Below, piece after piece: positions 15,852 to 24,826 of a stretch of DNA of 64,000 bases. The position numbers were made by a program, and so were the translations under genes. Under the pieces are notes generated by a model. The model did not search any database, was not told the DNA's origin, and saw nothing but the letters and a program-made list of their open reading frames with translations. The stretch is from Nocardia jejuensis NBRC 103114 (GTDB taxonomy: Bacteria > Actinomycetota > Actinomycetes > Mycobacteriales > Mycobacteriaceae): NCBI RefSeq assembly GCF_001613145.1, contig NZ_BDBU01000010.1, positions 1 through 64,000 on the forward strand. Reading direction: 5' to 3'. How positions within the stretch are numbered: position 1 is the stretch's first letter; each line of letters starts with the position of its first letter.

Positions 15852-18002
15852 GTGTCGATGATCACCAGGTTGGCAGGACCGTCGATGCGAGCGCCGAAGC
15901 TGGCGCTCGTCGTGATCGGGATCGCGTTCCTGCTGTGCGGTGCGGTGGGCTCCCTGACGGCCGCGCGGCTGTCCAACGGCGGATTCGTGGCCAACGACTC
16001 CGAATCCGCCAGGGCGGCCGAGATTCTCGAACGCGACTACGGCATGTCGGGAATGCAGTTGGTGCTCACCGTCGAATCCGACGGCGGCATGTCCGGCGCC
16101 GCCGCGCGGGGCAATGAGATCGCACAGCAGCTGCGCGGGGACTCCCGGGTCTCCCGGGCGGTGTCGCCGTGGACCGATCCGCAGCTGAGCCGGGCACTGG
16201 TGAGCCGGGACGGCAAGGTCGGGCTGATCGTGGCCGACGTGCGCGGGGACGAGAACCACGCGCCCGGATCCGCCCGGGAACTGGCCGATCAGTACATCGG
16301 CAGCCGCGACGGGGTGACCGTGCGCGCGGGCGGGCAGGCGATGATCTGGTCCGAGACCGCCGAGCAGACCCAGAAGGACCTGGCCGTCGCCGAGGCCATC
16401 GCGCTGCCGCTGACCTTCCTGCTGCTGGTCTGGTACCTGAGAAGTGTTGTGGCGGCGGCTATCCCGTTCGTCACCGGTGTCGTCGCCATCGCCGGCAGCA
16501 GTGCGGTGCTGTACCTGCTCACCTATGTCGTGGAGCTGTCGGTGTTCGCGCTCAATATCGTCACCGCGATCGGGCTGGCGCTGGCGATCGACTATTCACT
16601 GCTGATCATCGGCCGGTACCGGGAGGAGATCGCGGCGGGGCGGGTGCGGACCGAGGCGCTGCGGCTCGCCATGAAGCACGGCGGCCGAGCGGTGGCGTTC
16701 TCCGGAGTCATCGTGGGTATCGCGCTGATCGGGATGGCGTTCTTCCCGATGGCGTTCCTGCGGTCGCTCGCGTTCGCGGGGCTCGCGGTGGTGGCGCTGT
16801 CGATCGTGCTCGCGCTGACACTGGTGCCCGCGATGGTGACCCTGCTCGGAGACCGGATCAACCGCAAGCCCCTGCGCGAGGCCTGGCCGGTGCGGGAAAG
16901 CCTGCTCTATCGAATCGCGCGGATCGTGCAGCGACGGCCGGCGGTGTGCGCACTGCCCGTGCTGGCGCTGCTGGTGGTGCTCGGCGCGCCGATCTTCGGG
17001 CTGAAGCTGGGACTGCCCGATGATCGGGTGCTGCCCGCTTCGCTGCAGGCGCCACAGGTGGGGGAGTTGCTTCGGGACCGGTTCGACGACAACGCCACCG
17101 GGACCGTGCACATCATCGTCAGCGGTCAGGGGACCGACGTGGGCGCGTATTCGGCCGCGCTGTCCCGGGTTCCGGAGGTCGAGCGGGTCAGCGGCCCGGC
17201 GGGAACCTTCGCCCGCGGTCTGCCCGCCGGACCCGGTGATCCGGGCGCGTCGGGGCCGGACAGCGTGCACCTGACCGTCGGCACTCACCTCGACCCCTAC
17301 TCGGATCAGGGAACCCGCCAGCTCGAGGCGTTGCGCTCGGTGCAGCCACCCGCGCCGACCTTGTTCGGCGGGCTCGCACAGCAGGCCGGTGATTCCACGA
17401 CGGGGATCGAGGAGGGCTTTCCGAAGGCGGTCCTCTGGATCGTGGTGATCACCTTCGCGCTGCTGCTCCTGCTCACCGGCAGCGTGGTGCTGCCGCTCAA
17501 GGCGATAGTGCTGAACGTGCTCTCGCTGTCGGCGACCTTCGGGGCGCTGGTGTGGGTATTCCAGGAGGGCCATCTGGGCGGGTTCGGGACCGCCGCCACC
17601 GGGTACACGATCGCGACGCTGCCGGTGCTGCTGTTCTGCGTGGCGTTCGGCCTGTCGATGGATTACGAGGTGTTTCTGCTCGCGCGGTTCACCGAGGAGT
17701 GGAAGAACTCGGGTAAGACGAGGGCGGACAACGACAACGCGGTGGCGCTGGGCATCGCGCGCTCCGGTCGGATCGTCACCGCCGCGGCACTGCTGATGGC
17801 GGTGGTGTTCGCGGGCATCGCGGTCAGCGGGGTCACCATGAACCGGATGCTGGGGATCGGGCTCGCGATGGCGGTGCTGCTGGACGCGACGCTGGTGCGA
17901 ATGGTGCTGGTGCCCGCGTTCATGCGGGTCATGGGCACGGCCAACTGGTGGGCGCCGGCTCGATCGCGGCCACTGCTGGAGAGGGTCGCGCTACGCGAGT
18001 GA
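15852..18002 (+). CDS. MMPL family RND-type transporter (second copy type)
   Basis: The protein has 716 residues from GTG 15852, with AAGGGGAG just upstream; ATG 15858 is an alternative. The N-terminal helix (ALVVIGIAFLLCGAVGSL) is followed by an external loop. The first membrane block contains GLALAIDYSLLIIGRYREE, and the second contains FGLSMDYEVFLLARFTEEW, the duplicated proton-relay signatures. It differs markedly from the MMPL protein at 7852-10047, with shorter loops and a different C-terminus, so it is not a recent duplicate. It is presumably a lipid or drug exporter. The preceding hairpin suggests an independent transcript. The PAP2 gene follows 94 bases downstream on the same strand. 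Confidence 0.92.
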   Translation: MSMITRLAGPSMRAPKLALVVIGIAFLLCGAVGSLTAARLSNGGFVANDSESARAAEILERDYGMSGMQLVLTVESDGGMSGAAARGNEIAQQLRGDSRVSRAVSPWTDPQLSRALVSRDGKVGLIVADVRGDENHAPGSARELADQYIGSRDGVTVRAGGQAMIWSETAEQTQKDLAVAEAIALPLTFLLLVWYLRSVVAAAIPFVTGVVAIAGSSAVLYLLTYVVELSVFALNIVTAIGLALAIDYSLLIIGRYREEIAAGRVRTEALRLAMKHGGRAVAFSGVIVGIALIGMAFFPMAFLRSLAFAGLAVVALSIVLALTLVPAMVTLLGDRINRKPLREAWPVRESLLYRIARIVQRRPAVCALPVLALLVVLGAPIFGLKLGLPDDRVLPASLQAPQVGELLRDRFDDNATGTVHIIVSGQGTDVGAYSAALSRVPEVERVSGPAGTFARGLPAGPGDPGASGPDSVHLTVGTHLDPYSDQGTRQLEALRSVQPPAPTLFGGLAQQAGDSTTGIEEGFPKAVLWIVVITFALLLLLTGSVVLPLKAIVLNVLSLSATFGALVWVFQEGHLGGFGTAATGYTIATLPVLLFCVAFGLSMDYEVFLLARFTEEWKNSGKTRADNDNAVALGIARSGRIVTAAALLMAVVFAGIAVSGVTMNRMLGIGLAMAVLLDATLVRMVLVPAFMRVMGTANWWAPARSRPLLERVALRE

Positions 18003-18096
18003 GCGGGCACCCTGTCGACGATCGTGTGCAGTGATCGCTGTGGCGCAGCAGCCACCGTGTATGGGGCCTGCCGGGTGCGTTGACTACTGTGCAGCG

Positions 18097-18729
18097 GTGA
18101 CTCGATCGACCGTACCCGTGCCGACGCCGGTGGATTCCTGGGCCCGGCGGGCGGCGCTGCCCGCACTGATTCTGGTGGGGATACTCGTCACCGTCGTTGT
18201 GCCGCAGTTCTTTCCGGCCGACGGCGGCCCGACCGGATTCGATCGGTCGCTGGGGGAGCACATCCACACCTCGGTCGGCGCGCACACCTGGGTGTATCGG
18301 GTGCTGGTGTTCCCGAGCAACGGGTACGTGGTGGTGCCGATGCTGCTGGCGGGTGTGGCGTGGTTCGCGGTGCGGCGGCAATGGTGGCGGGCCGCGTTCA
18401 TGTTCCTCGCGCCGGAACTGGCGATCATCATGAATTCGCTTGTGCTCAAACCATTCTGGGACCGGCAGCTACAGCACTATCTGGCGTACCCGAGCGGGCA
18501 CACCGTGCACCTGGTGGCGGTGGTGACCGCGTTCGCCCTGGTGAGCGAGTCGGTGCGGGTGCGGGTGAGCGCCGCGGTGGTGATGGCGGTGGTGCTCCCG
18601 GCCGTGCTGGTGGGCATGGTCGGACTCGGCTACCACCATCCGACCGACGTGATCGGCGGGACCGGGGCGGCCGTCGCGCTCGTGGCCGCCGCCTACCTGC
18701 CCTTCCGGTATCTCACCCGTACGCGATAG
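18097..18729 (+). CDS. PAP2-family membrane phosphatase
   Basis: The protein has 210 residues from GTG 18097, where the hydrophobic protein sensibly begins. The type-2 phosphatidic-acid phosphatase signature is complete: KPFWDRQ, then YPSGHTVH, then GLGYHHPTDVIGG, with five to six transmembrane helices. Such enzymes remove phosphate from lipid phosphates (phosphatidate, undecaprenyl diphosphate) at the outer membrane face. The 3' end overlaps the convergent NERD-domain gene by 17 bases. Confidence 0.88.
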   Translation: MTRSTVPVPTPVDSWARRAALPALILVGILVTVVVPQFFPADGGPTGFDRSLGEHIHTSVGAHTWVYRVLVFPSNGYVVVPMLLAGVAWFAVRRQWWRAAFMFLAPELAIIMNSLVLKPFWDRQLQHYLAYPSGHTVHLVAVVTAFALVSESVRVRVSAAVVMAVVLPAVLVGMVGLGYHHPTDVIGGTGAAVALVAAAYLPFRYLTRTR

Positions 18730-19609
18730 CACCGGCGATGATGAACCAGACCACCCACAGCACCGCGACCAGCATGCCGAGCATCAGCATGATCCGCATG
18801 ACGCTGCGCCCCGCGTCCAGCTGGCCGCTGCGGCGCGGGTAGAGCTTCCCGGGGCTGAACCAGGGTGCGGGCACGTGGAACCGCGGCCCGTCGGCGGCCG
18901 CCTCGCGTTCGAGCCGCGCCTGCTCCTCCACATAGGCCTCGGCCTGCGCCTGCTGCGGGCCGCCGTGCCACAGGGTCACGTCGATCGGACCCAGGAAGCC
19001 CTCGTTGATCAGGTCCTCCGGCCCGGGCAGATACGGCAGGATGCCCAGACCGCGGAACGCCCACGCCACATCGTTGGCCGACCACTGCGGGCGGCCTCGC
19101 GAGAGCAGACCGGTGAAGTACTCGTGCAGACGGCTCGGTTCGTCGCCGATCAGCACCTGGAAGCTGGGGTCGGTCCAGAGCTGCTGCACCTGAAGCTTCG
19201 AGCCGGGCGGCGGCATCACCAGCACGGCCCCGTGGATGACGCGCTGACCGAGGCCTCGCTCGGCCAGCCAGTTCTGCAGCGCGAAGGTGTGATCGCGGGA
19301 CTTGTCCAGGGGCGTGCGCTTGTCGCCGCCCTCGAAGCTGACCAGCTTGTCGCCGATCCGCCATGGGCCGTTGATCGGCACCTGCAGTTCGCCGTCCATC
19401 CGCTCGACCAGGGATTCGGCCTCGATCACCACGCAGCTGGTCGGCGTCCACACCACCGCGTCGAAGGGATAGAGCCGATCACCGTGGAAGAGACTGCAAT
19501 TGACGGTGGCGACACCCTTGGGGTCCCCACTGCCCTTCCAGGTTCGCAGCCAATCGATGAGCACCTTCTCGGCGTGCGCGCCGGCGGTGTTCTGTACTCG
19601 GACGAGCAT
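18713..19609 (-). CDS. NERD-like (nuclease-related) domain protein with C-terminal membrane anchor
   Basis: The 298-residue protein starts at ATG 19609. The N-terminal part (VLIDWLR, VATVNCSLFHGDRLYPFDAV, CVVIEAESL) follows the nuclease-related domain pattern with an acidic/Glu core (D...E-x-E). The middle is poorly characterised. Residues about 270-293 form one transmembrane helix (LMLGMLVAVLWVVWFIIAGA), so the domain faces the cytoplasm from a tail anchor. No function is established. It lies downstream of DUF2252 and ChoD-like genes on the same strand and may share a transcript. It overlaps the PAP2 gene by 17 bases tail to tail. Confidence 0.7.
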   Translation of the reverse strand: MLVRVQNTAGAHAEKVLIDWLRTWKGSGDPKGVATVNCSLFHGDRLYPFDAVVWTPTSCVVIEAESLVERMDGELQVPINGPWRIGDKLVSFEGGDKRTPLDKSRDHTFALQNWLAERGLGQRVIHGAVLVMPPPGSKLQVQQLWTDPSFQVLIGDEPSRLHEYFTGLLSRGRPQWSANDVAWAFRGLGILPYLPGPEDLINEGFLGPIDVTLWHGGPQQAQAEAYVEEQARLEREAAADGPRFHVPAPWFSPGKLYPRRSGQLDAGRSVMRIMLMLGMLVAVLWVVWFIIAGAIAYG

Positions 19610-19631
19610 CGGCTCTACACCTTTCTCGTCG

Positions 19632-19652
19632 GTCGATTCTCGTCGAATCGAC
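19632..19652 (-). terminator. 8-bp hairpin between DUF2252 and NERD genes
   Basis: GTCGATTC and GAATCGAC pair perfectly around TCGTC. It sits in the 129-base gap after the DUF2252 stop and 23 bases before the NERD start. It may be a weak terminator/attenuator or an operator. Confidence 0.4.
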
Positions 19653-19738
19653 GCGGACGGGCTCGATATCGCAATGGTACTGACAGGCCACCCGCTGGGA
19701 CAGATTTGTCGCCCGGCCGTGTGTCGGTGTCGGTCCGA

Positions 19739-21133
19739 TCAGTCGCTTCCGGTGTCGGCGGCCAGGCGGCCGTTCTCGACGGCTTTCACCAATTCCTGGT
19801 GGTCGGCCTCGGTGCGGTCGGCGTATCGGACCGCGAAGCGGGCGATCGCCTCGTCGAACGGTTCGGCGCCGTCGAGGTATCCGGCGATCAGGCGCGGATC
19901 CACCGAGCGCGTGTGCGCGCGGGCCAGCAGCGCTCCGGCCAGGCGGCCGTAATCGTCCAGATGATCGGAGTCCAGGGCTGATACGTCGATGTCGCCCTTG
20001 AGATTGCGGAACTGGCGCACGATGAACGGCAGCCGCTCTCCGTTCAACTCCATGGTCGTCCAGCCCAGCAGGATGTCGGTCTCGGCCTGAACGGCTCTGG
20101 CGCCCTGCACGATTCGCTCGCCCTCGTGCCGCTGCTGCTGGGCGGGCAGATACGGCGTGAGCGCGGACGGTCGCGCCTGTTTGATCTGCAGCACGACCAC
20201 CTCGTCGCCGTTGCCGTGCAGGAGCGCCAGATACGTGTGCAGGCCCACACTTCCGGTGCCGACGATGCGGAAAGCGATGTCGGACACCGAGTATCGCGTG
20301 ATGAGGCGGCGGCGGGACTCGCGCAGCGTGCCGACGTACTCGCCGAGGCCGTCGATCACCGCGTCGGCGACCCCGGTGTCCACCGGAGTCAGGATCGGCG
20401 GATCCGCGATGAAGCGGCGGCTGCTGATCCCGGTGACGTGATCCTCGAGATGCTCGGTCCACTTGCGCGCCACCTTGGCGCTGGTGTTCTTGCGAGCCTT
20501 CTTGGCGGCCTTGCGGAAATCGTCCAGCAGGGCGTCCGCGCTGGCCTCGGCGATCGCCGACTCGTCCGGCAGGGCCGTCCAGGAGGTGAGGAACGGACGC
20601 TCCGCCAGGTCCGTGACGGTCTGACGGTAGTAGTGCGCGGCATCGCGGGCGGCGGCGAAGCACTCGTCCTGCGAGGCCCCGCCCTCCCGGCCGGCGAGCA
20701 CCAGGCTGGCCGCCAGGCGCTCGAGGTCCCACTCCCACGGACCGGGCACGGTTTCGTCGAAATCGTTGATGTCCATGACGATTTCGCCGCGCGGCGTGCC
20801 GTAGAGGCCGAAGTTGGCGGCGTGTGCGTCACCGCACAGCTGGGCCGAGAGCCCGCTGCTGGGGCCCGCGGCGAGATCGGCGGCCATCAGCCCGGCCGAA
20901 CCGCGGAAGAACGAGTACGGCGACGCCGCCATCCGGCCGATCCGCAGCGGGACCAGGTGCGACAGTCGTCCCTGGTTGCTCGATTCGATGAAGTCGAGCA
21001 CTCCCGGCCGGGTAGCGGAAGCCGCCGCCCGGTCCCGGGTCTCGACGGGCGTGCGGTCCCGCAGCGCACGGCCGCGAGCCCACACCTCTTCCGCCGAGAC
21101 TCGAGCGCGGAAGTCGAAGATATTGGCACACAC
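19739..21133 (-). CDS. DUF2252 family protein
   Basis: The 464-residue protein starts at ATG 21133. The family features are clear: FFRGSAGLMAADLA, then LCGDAHAANFGLYGTP followed by DINDFDETVPGPWEWDLERL. This resembles the catalytic loop and metal-binding motif of aminoglycoside/choline-kinase-like phosphotransferases (HGDxHxxN...DxxD). A small-molecule kinase or nucleotidyl activity is therefore plausible, but no DUF2252 substrate is firmly known. It begins 35 bases after the ChoD-like stop on the same strand, so the two are probably co-transcribed. Confidence 0.85.
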   Translation of the reverse strand: MCANIFDFRARVSAEEVWARGRALRDRTPVETRDRAAASATRPGVLDFIESSNQGRLSHLVPLRIGRMAASPYSFFRGSAGLMAADLAAGPSSGLSAQLCGDAHAANFGLYGTPRGEIVMDINDFDETVPGPWEWDLERLAASLVLAGREGGASQDECFAAARDAAHYYRQTVTDLAERPFLTSWTALPDESAIAEASADALLDDFRKAAKKARKNTSAKVARKWTEHLEDHVTGISSRRFIADPPILTPVDTGVADAVIDGLGEYVGTLRESRRRLITRYSVSDIAFRIVGTGSVGLHTYLALLHGNGDEVVVLQIKQARPSALTPYLPAQQQRHEGERIVQGARAVQAETDILLGWTTMELNGERLPFIVRQFRNLKGDIDVSALDSDHLDDYGRLAGALLARAHTRSVDPRLIAGYLDGAEPFDEAIARFAVRYADRTEADHQELVKAVENGRLAADTGSD

Positions 21134-21168
21134 GACGATCGAACTTACCGGTGTGCGGGAGGAATCGC

Positions 21169-22884
21169 TCAGTGGAGCTGATCGGACCGATCCGCATGCC
21201 TGCCGAACTGTTGCACCGGGAAGATCGGCAGTCGCAGCGCGCCCGGGGCGGCATCGGGAACCACCGCCTGATTCGGAGCGACCGGGCTGATGCGCCGGTA
21301 CCGCAGTCCCAGTTCCGGGCGAGTGTCGGCCTCGTGCCGGTTGGGCCAGAACGCCATCGCGCGCTCGGCCTGGGCGGTGATGGTCAGCGAGGGATTCACG
21401 CCCAGATTCGCGGTGACCGCGGAACCGTCCGCGATGTGCAGGCCCGGATGCCCGAAGACGCGCTGGTACGGATCCACCACACCGGTTTCGGGCGTCTCGC
21501 CGATCACACAGCCGCCGATGTAGTGCGCGGTCGCCGGGATATTGAACACATCCATGACCAGGCCGTGCACATCGCCGTCGACCTTCTCGCCGAAGCGGCG
21601 GCCGACCTCGTGCGCGAGCGGAATCCAGCTCGGATTGGGTTCACCCGTGCCCGCCCGCGTCTTGAGCTGTCCCCAGCGCCGGAACGAGGTCAGCGAGTTG
21701 TCCAGCGACTGCATGACCAGCAGGATCACCGACTTCTCCGAGGCCCGGCGGGCGTTCAGGCAGCGCGCGAACACCAGCGGATGCACGATCATCGCCAGCA
21801 GGAAGCGCAGGAATCGGAACGCGCCGCCGTCCACGATCGGCACCGACATGGGGAACAGCGCGTTCTGGCCCTTGCCGTAGTGGCAGACCTCCACGTGCGT
21901 GTTCGGCTCGGGATGGATGGAGGAGGTGATGGCGATGCCCTCGGCGAAATCGGCGCGCTCGCGGCTGACCACGTTCAGGATGGCCTCGGAGTTGGAGCGG
22001 GTCAGCTCACCCAGGCGCGGGGACAGATTCGGCAGGATGTGCTCGTCGCGCATCTTGTGCAGCAGCTTCTGGGTGCCGAGCGCCGCGGCGGCGAAGACCA
22101 CCTGCTCGGCGGTGAATGTCTTGCGCTGCTTGCGAACCCAGCGATCCGAGCGGGCCGTCTCGAGCGCGTAGCCGCCCCCGGTCATCGGGCGCACGCTGGT
22201 GACCGTCGTCAACTCGAAGACCGTCGCGCCCGCTTGTTCGGCCAGATAGAGGTAGTTGGTGGGGGTGGTGTTCTTGGCATTGTGCGGGCAGCCGGTGAAG
22301 CAGCGCGCGCAGTGGATGCAGCCGCTGCGGCGCGGGCCCACTCCGCCGAAGTACGGATCCGCGACCTCCTCGCCGGGGGCCTCCTCGTTGAAGAACACAC
22401 CCACATTGGTGGGGTGGAAGGTGTCCTCGACGCCGAGATCCTTTGCGACGGAGAGGATCACGTCGTCAGCGGGGGTCATCCGCGGATTGGGGGCCACGCC
22501 CAGCATGCGCTGGGCCTGGTCGTAGTACGGCGCGAGCTCGGACTTCCAGTCGGTGATGTGCGCCCACTGCCGGTCGGTGTAGAAGTCCGGCAGCGGCTCG
22601 TACAGGGTGTTGCCGTAGATCAGGGATCCACCGCCCACGCCGGAGGCGGAGAAGACCGCGCACTTGCCGAGCACGCTGATCCGCTGCGGTCCGGTCAGGC
22701 CGAGCTTGGGGGCCCAGATCGATTTGCGCACATTCCAATTCGAGCTCGGAATGTCCTCGGCGTTCCAGCGGCGACCGGATTCCAGCACGGCGACCCGGTA
22801 CCCCTTCTCGGTCAGACGCAGCGCGCTCACACTCCCGCCGAAGCCGGAGCCGATCACGACGACGTCGTAGTCGAAGTCGGGCAT
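21169..22884 (-). CDS. choD: GMC-type oxidoreductase, ChoD-like cholesterol oxidase family
   Basis: The 571-residue protein starts at ATG 22884. The N-terminal Rossmann motif VVIGSGFGGSVSAL (residues about 9-22) binds FAD. The GMC region ASGVGGGSLIYGNTLYEP and the C-terminal IADGSAVTANLGVNPSLTI (with AHYIGGC upstream) fit the ChoD/GMC_oxred_C family. Family members are annotated as cholesterol oxidases, but several mycobacterial-type ChoD proteins have uncertain substrates. An unusual Cys cluster, Cys189, 192, 195 and 199 (C-x2-C-x2-C-x3-CP), has the spacing of a 4Fe-4S ferredoxin site. DUF2252 follows immediately. The P450 at 5807 is a possible functional partner. Confidence 0.85.
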   Translation of the reverse strand: MPDFDYDVVVIGSGFGGSVSALRLTEKGYRVAVLESGRRWNAEDIPSSNWNVRKSIWAPKLGLTGPQRISVLGKCAVFSASGVGGGSLIYGNTLYEPLPDFYTDRQWAHITDWKSELAPYYDQAQRMLGVAPNPRMTPADDVILSVAKDLGVEDTFHPTNVGVFFNEEAPGEEVADPYFGGVGPRRSGCIHCARCFTGCPHNAKNTTPTNYLYLAEQAGATVFELTTVTSVRPMTGGGYALETARSDRWVRKQRKTFTAEQVVFAAAALGTQKLLHKMRDEHILPNLSPRLGELTRSNSEAILNVVSRERADFAEGIAITSSIHPEPNTHVEVCHYGKGQNALFPMSVPIVDGGAFRFLRFLLAMIVHPLVFARCLNARRASEKSVILLVMQSLDNSLTSFRRWGQLKTRAGTGEPNPSWIPLAHEVGRRFGEKVDGDVHGLVMDVFNIPATAHYIGGCVIGETPETGVVDPYQRVFGHPGLHIADGSAVTANLGVNPSLTITAQAERAMAFWPNRHEADTRPELGLRYRRISPVAPNQAVVPDAAPGALRLPIFPVQQFGRHADRSDQLH

Positions 22885-22910
22885 GGTTGTTCCTCTCGCA
22901 GGGCCGAACG

Positions 22911-22984
22911 ATCGGTCGCGGGCTGAGCGACCGATGAGAAAGTTTCCGGGTTATTCTCTCACTGACTGAATGTGGTCGCGACCA
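22911..22984. promoter_or_regulatory. Paired inverted repeats in the choD / pgsA2 divergent promoter region
   Basis: ATCGGTCGC (22911-22919) and GCGACCGAT (22927-22935) are perfect 9-bp arms with a 7-base spacer. A second, gapless palindrome TGGTCGCGACCA lies at 22973-22984. Both contain GGTCGC/GCGACC. The layout suggests operator sites for a dimeric repressor controlling the choD transcript, the phosphatidyltransferase transcript, or both. The motif recurs at 36858. Confidence 0.5.
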
Positions 22985-23059
22985 TATCTTTTCCGTCCGC
23001 CCCCAGGCGGGCGGCGTGCCCGGATGGTGGCGTCGCGGCGAGTGAGGTAAGACCAGGTT

Positions 23060-23671
23060 GTGACAACCGAGCCGAGCACCGATCCGGTCTACAGCGACCG
23101 TATCCTCACCGTGCCCAACGTGCTGAGCTTGATCCGGCTGATCGGCGTGCCGGTTTTCCTGTGGCTGCTGCTGGTCGAGAAGGCCGACGGCTGGGCCTTC
23201 GCGCTGCTGATCGCCAGCGGCTTCACCGATTTCCTCGACGGCAAACTGGCCCGGCTACTGGATCAGTCCTCGAAACTGGGCGCGATTCTGGACCCGCTGG
23301 TGGACCGGCTGTATCTGCTGGCGACCCTGGGCGGCTTCCTGATTCGCGGCATTCTGCCCTGGTGGGTGGTGCTGATCCTGGTCGCCCGGGACCTGGTGCT
23401 GTTCCTGGTGCTGCCGATCTACCGACGCCGCGGACTGCCTCCGCCGGAGGTCATCTATCTGGGCAAGGCCGCCACCTTCGCGCTCATGTCCGCGCTGCCG
23501 TGGACGCTGGCCGGCCAGATGGATTGGGCCGCCGCAGGTTTCAGCCGAGCCTTCGGTGGGGCATTCCTGGTCTGGGGCACGGCCGTCTACGTCTGGACCG
23601 GCCTGCTCTACCTGGGCAAAGCCATTGCCATCGCACGAGCGATACCGGCCGCGCCGCACGAAGATCGCTAG
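23060..23671 (+). CDS. pgsA2: CDP-alcohol phosphatidyltransferase (PgsA2-like)
   Basis: The 203-residue membrane protein starts at GTG 23060. The CDP-alcohol signature is intact: DFLDGKLARLLDQ then SSKLGAILDPLVD, giving DxxDG-x2-AR-x8-G-x3-D-x3-D. Such enzymes join CDP-diacylglycerol to an alcohol such as glycerol-3-phosphate or phosphatidylglycerol. In Mycobacterium tuberculosis the homologue Rv1822 (pgsA2) also lies a few genes upstream of gcvH-garA. The three intervening mycobacterial genes (Rv1823-Rv1825) are absent here, so gcvH follows directly after 69 bases. The exact alcohol acceptor is not determinable. Confidence 0.88.
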   Translation: MTTEPSTDPVYSDRILTVPNVLSLIRLIGVPVFLWLLLVEKADGWAFALLIASGFTDFLDGKLARLLDQSSKLGAILDPLVDRLYLLATLGGFLIRGILPWWVVLILVARDLVLFLVLPIYRRRGLPPPEVIYLGKAATFALMSALPWTLAGQMDWAAAGFSRAFGGAFLVWGTAVYVWTGLLYLGKAIAIARAIPAAPHEDR

Positions 23672-23740
23672 CCGATAGGGTGTGGGGCATACGGATCGAC
23701 GTCGATCCCGAGAGGAACGCCCGTTGAAAGGAATCCGCCT

Positions 23741-24139
23741 GTGAGCGACCTACCCGAGGAACTGCGCTATTCCGAGGAACACGAATGGGTACGCACGCTG
23801 AGCCCGACCCGGGTGCGGGTGGGCATCACCGACTACGCGCAGTCACAGCTCGGTGACGTGGTGTTCGTGCAACTGCCCGAGGTCGAGAAGGATTCGGCCA
23901 CCGGGGACAGCATCGCCGAGGTCGAATCGACCAAGAGCGTGTCCGACATCTACGCGCCGATGGCCGGGAAAGTCGTTGCGGTGAACGAGGTTCTGACCTC
24001 CGAGCCCGAGACGCTCAACACCGACCCCTATGGTGACGGATGGATCTTCGAGCTCGAGGTGGACTCCGCCGAAGCGCTCGAATCCGCACTCGATGGTCTG
24101 CTCGATGCCGCAGGTTATCAAGGAGTTATCGGAGGCTGA
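23741..24139 (+). CDS. gcvH: Glycine cleavage system H protein
   Basis: The 132-residue protein starts at GTG 23741 and has normal family length. It has the lipoyl domain with attachment motif EVESTKSVSD, where Lys65 is the predicted lipoylation site, and the conserved ends SEEHEWVR and YGDGWIFELE. GcvH shuttles the aminomethyl group between P, T and L proteins in glycine decarboxylation. Its partner gcvP is 3.2 kb downstream on the same strand; gcvT and lpd are not in the window. The gene order with garA is conserved in mycobacteria. Confidence 0.97.
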   Translation: MSDLPEELRYSEEHEWVRTLSPTRVRVGITDYAQSQLGDVVFVQLPEVEKDSATGDSIAEVESTKSVSDIYAPMAGKVVAVNEVLTSEPETLNTDPYGDGWIFELEVDSAEALESALDGLLDAAGYQGVIGG

Positions 24140-24341
24140 AGCAGCCTTCACAGTTCTACCTGCACGGGTACGCCCTGGCAGGGTACGGTCAATGCCAACA
24201 GATGTGCCGGCAGCCGGTGCCCGGGCTCGAGAACGTTTTTCGAGAGTCCGGACCTGCCCGAGGCGGGGAGCGGCCGGTGGCCGTATCGCTGAAGGCATCA
24301 ACTGCTTGCATGGATTATTCGGTTCGAGGAGGAGAGCAAGG

Positions 24342-24815
24342 GTGAGCGAGAACAAGGACCCGGGTTACCAGGAGACGGCAGCCGAGACCACTTCGGTGTT
24401 CCGCGCCGATTTCCTGAACGAGGTCGACACGTCGCGCACCGAGCAGACCGGCGAGCAGCCGGTGCAAGGAGTCGAGGGTCTCCCCGCGGGCGCGGCACTG
24501 CTGGTTGTGAAGCGGGGCCCCAACGCGGGTTCGCGTTTCCTGCTCGACCAGCCGACGACTTCCGCGGGACGCCACCCCGACAGCGACATCTTTCTCGACG
24601 ATGTCACCGTCAGTCGTCGCCACGCGGAGTTCCGCCAGGACGACGACACCTTCCAGGTTGTCGATGTGGGCAGCCTGAACGGCACCTACGTGAACCGGGA
24701 GCCGGTGGATTCCTCGGAGCTGCAGAACGGCGACGAGGTGCAGATCGGCAAGTTCCGTCTCGTATTCCTGACCGGCCCGCGCCCCGCGTCGAGCGAGGCA
24801 GCGGGCACGCTATAG
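24342..24815 (+). CDS. garA: GarA, FHA-domain regulator of glutamate/TCA metabolism
   Basis: The 157-residue protein starts at GTG 24342 after GGAGGAGAG. The N-terminal phospho-motif ETTSVFRADF places Thr16/Thr17 where mycobacterial GarA is phosphorylated by PknG/PknB. The C-terminal FHA domain has GRHPDSDIFLDDVTVSRRHAEF-type residues (Arg of GRH, Ser-Arg-Arg-His) and SLNGTYVN. Unphosphorylated GarA binds and inhibits 2-oxoglutarate dehydrogenase and glutamate dehydrogenase and stimulates glutamate synthase. Phosphorylation makes it close on itself. The gene follows gcvH after a 202-base gap without another gene. Confidence 0.96.
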   Translation: MSENKDPGYQETAAETTSVFRADFLNEVDTSRTEQTGEQPVQGVEGLPAGAALLVVKRGPNAGSRFLLDQPTTSAGRHPDSDIFLDDVTVSRRHAEFRQDDDTFQVVDVGSLNGTYVNREPVDSSELQNGDEVQIGKFRLVFLTGPRPASSEAAGTL

Positions 24816-24826
24816 GACTTACGGGA

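Noticed and set aside
18713..18729. 17-base overlap between PAP2 and NERD genes as a frameshift or mis-called end
   Set aside because: Both proteins have complete, sensible C-termini (a membrane helix end and a tail anchor), so a true convergent overlap is more likely.
22911..22984. Origin of replication or attachment site at the inverted repeats
   Set aside because: There is no integrase, DnaA-box cluster or tRNA nearby; the spacing fits an operator between divergent genes better.
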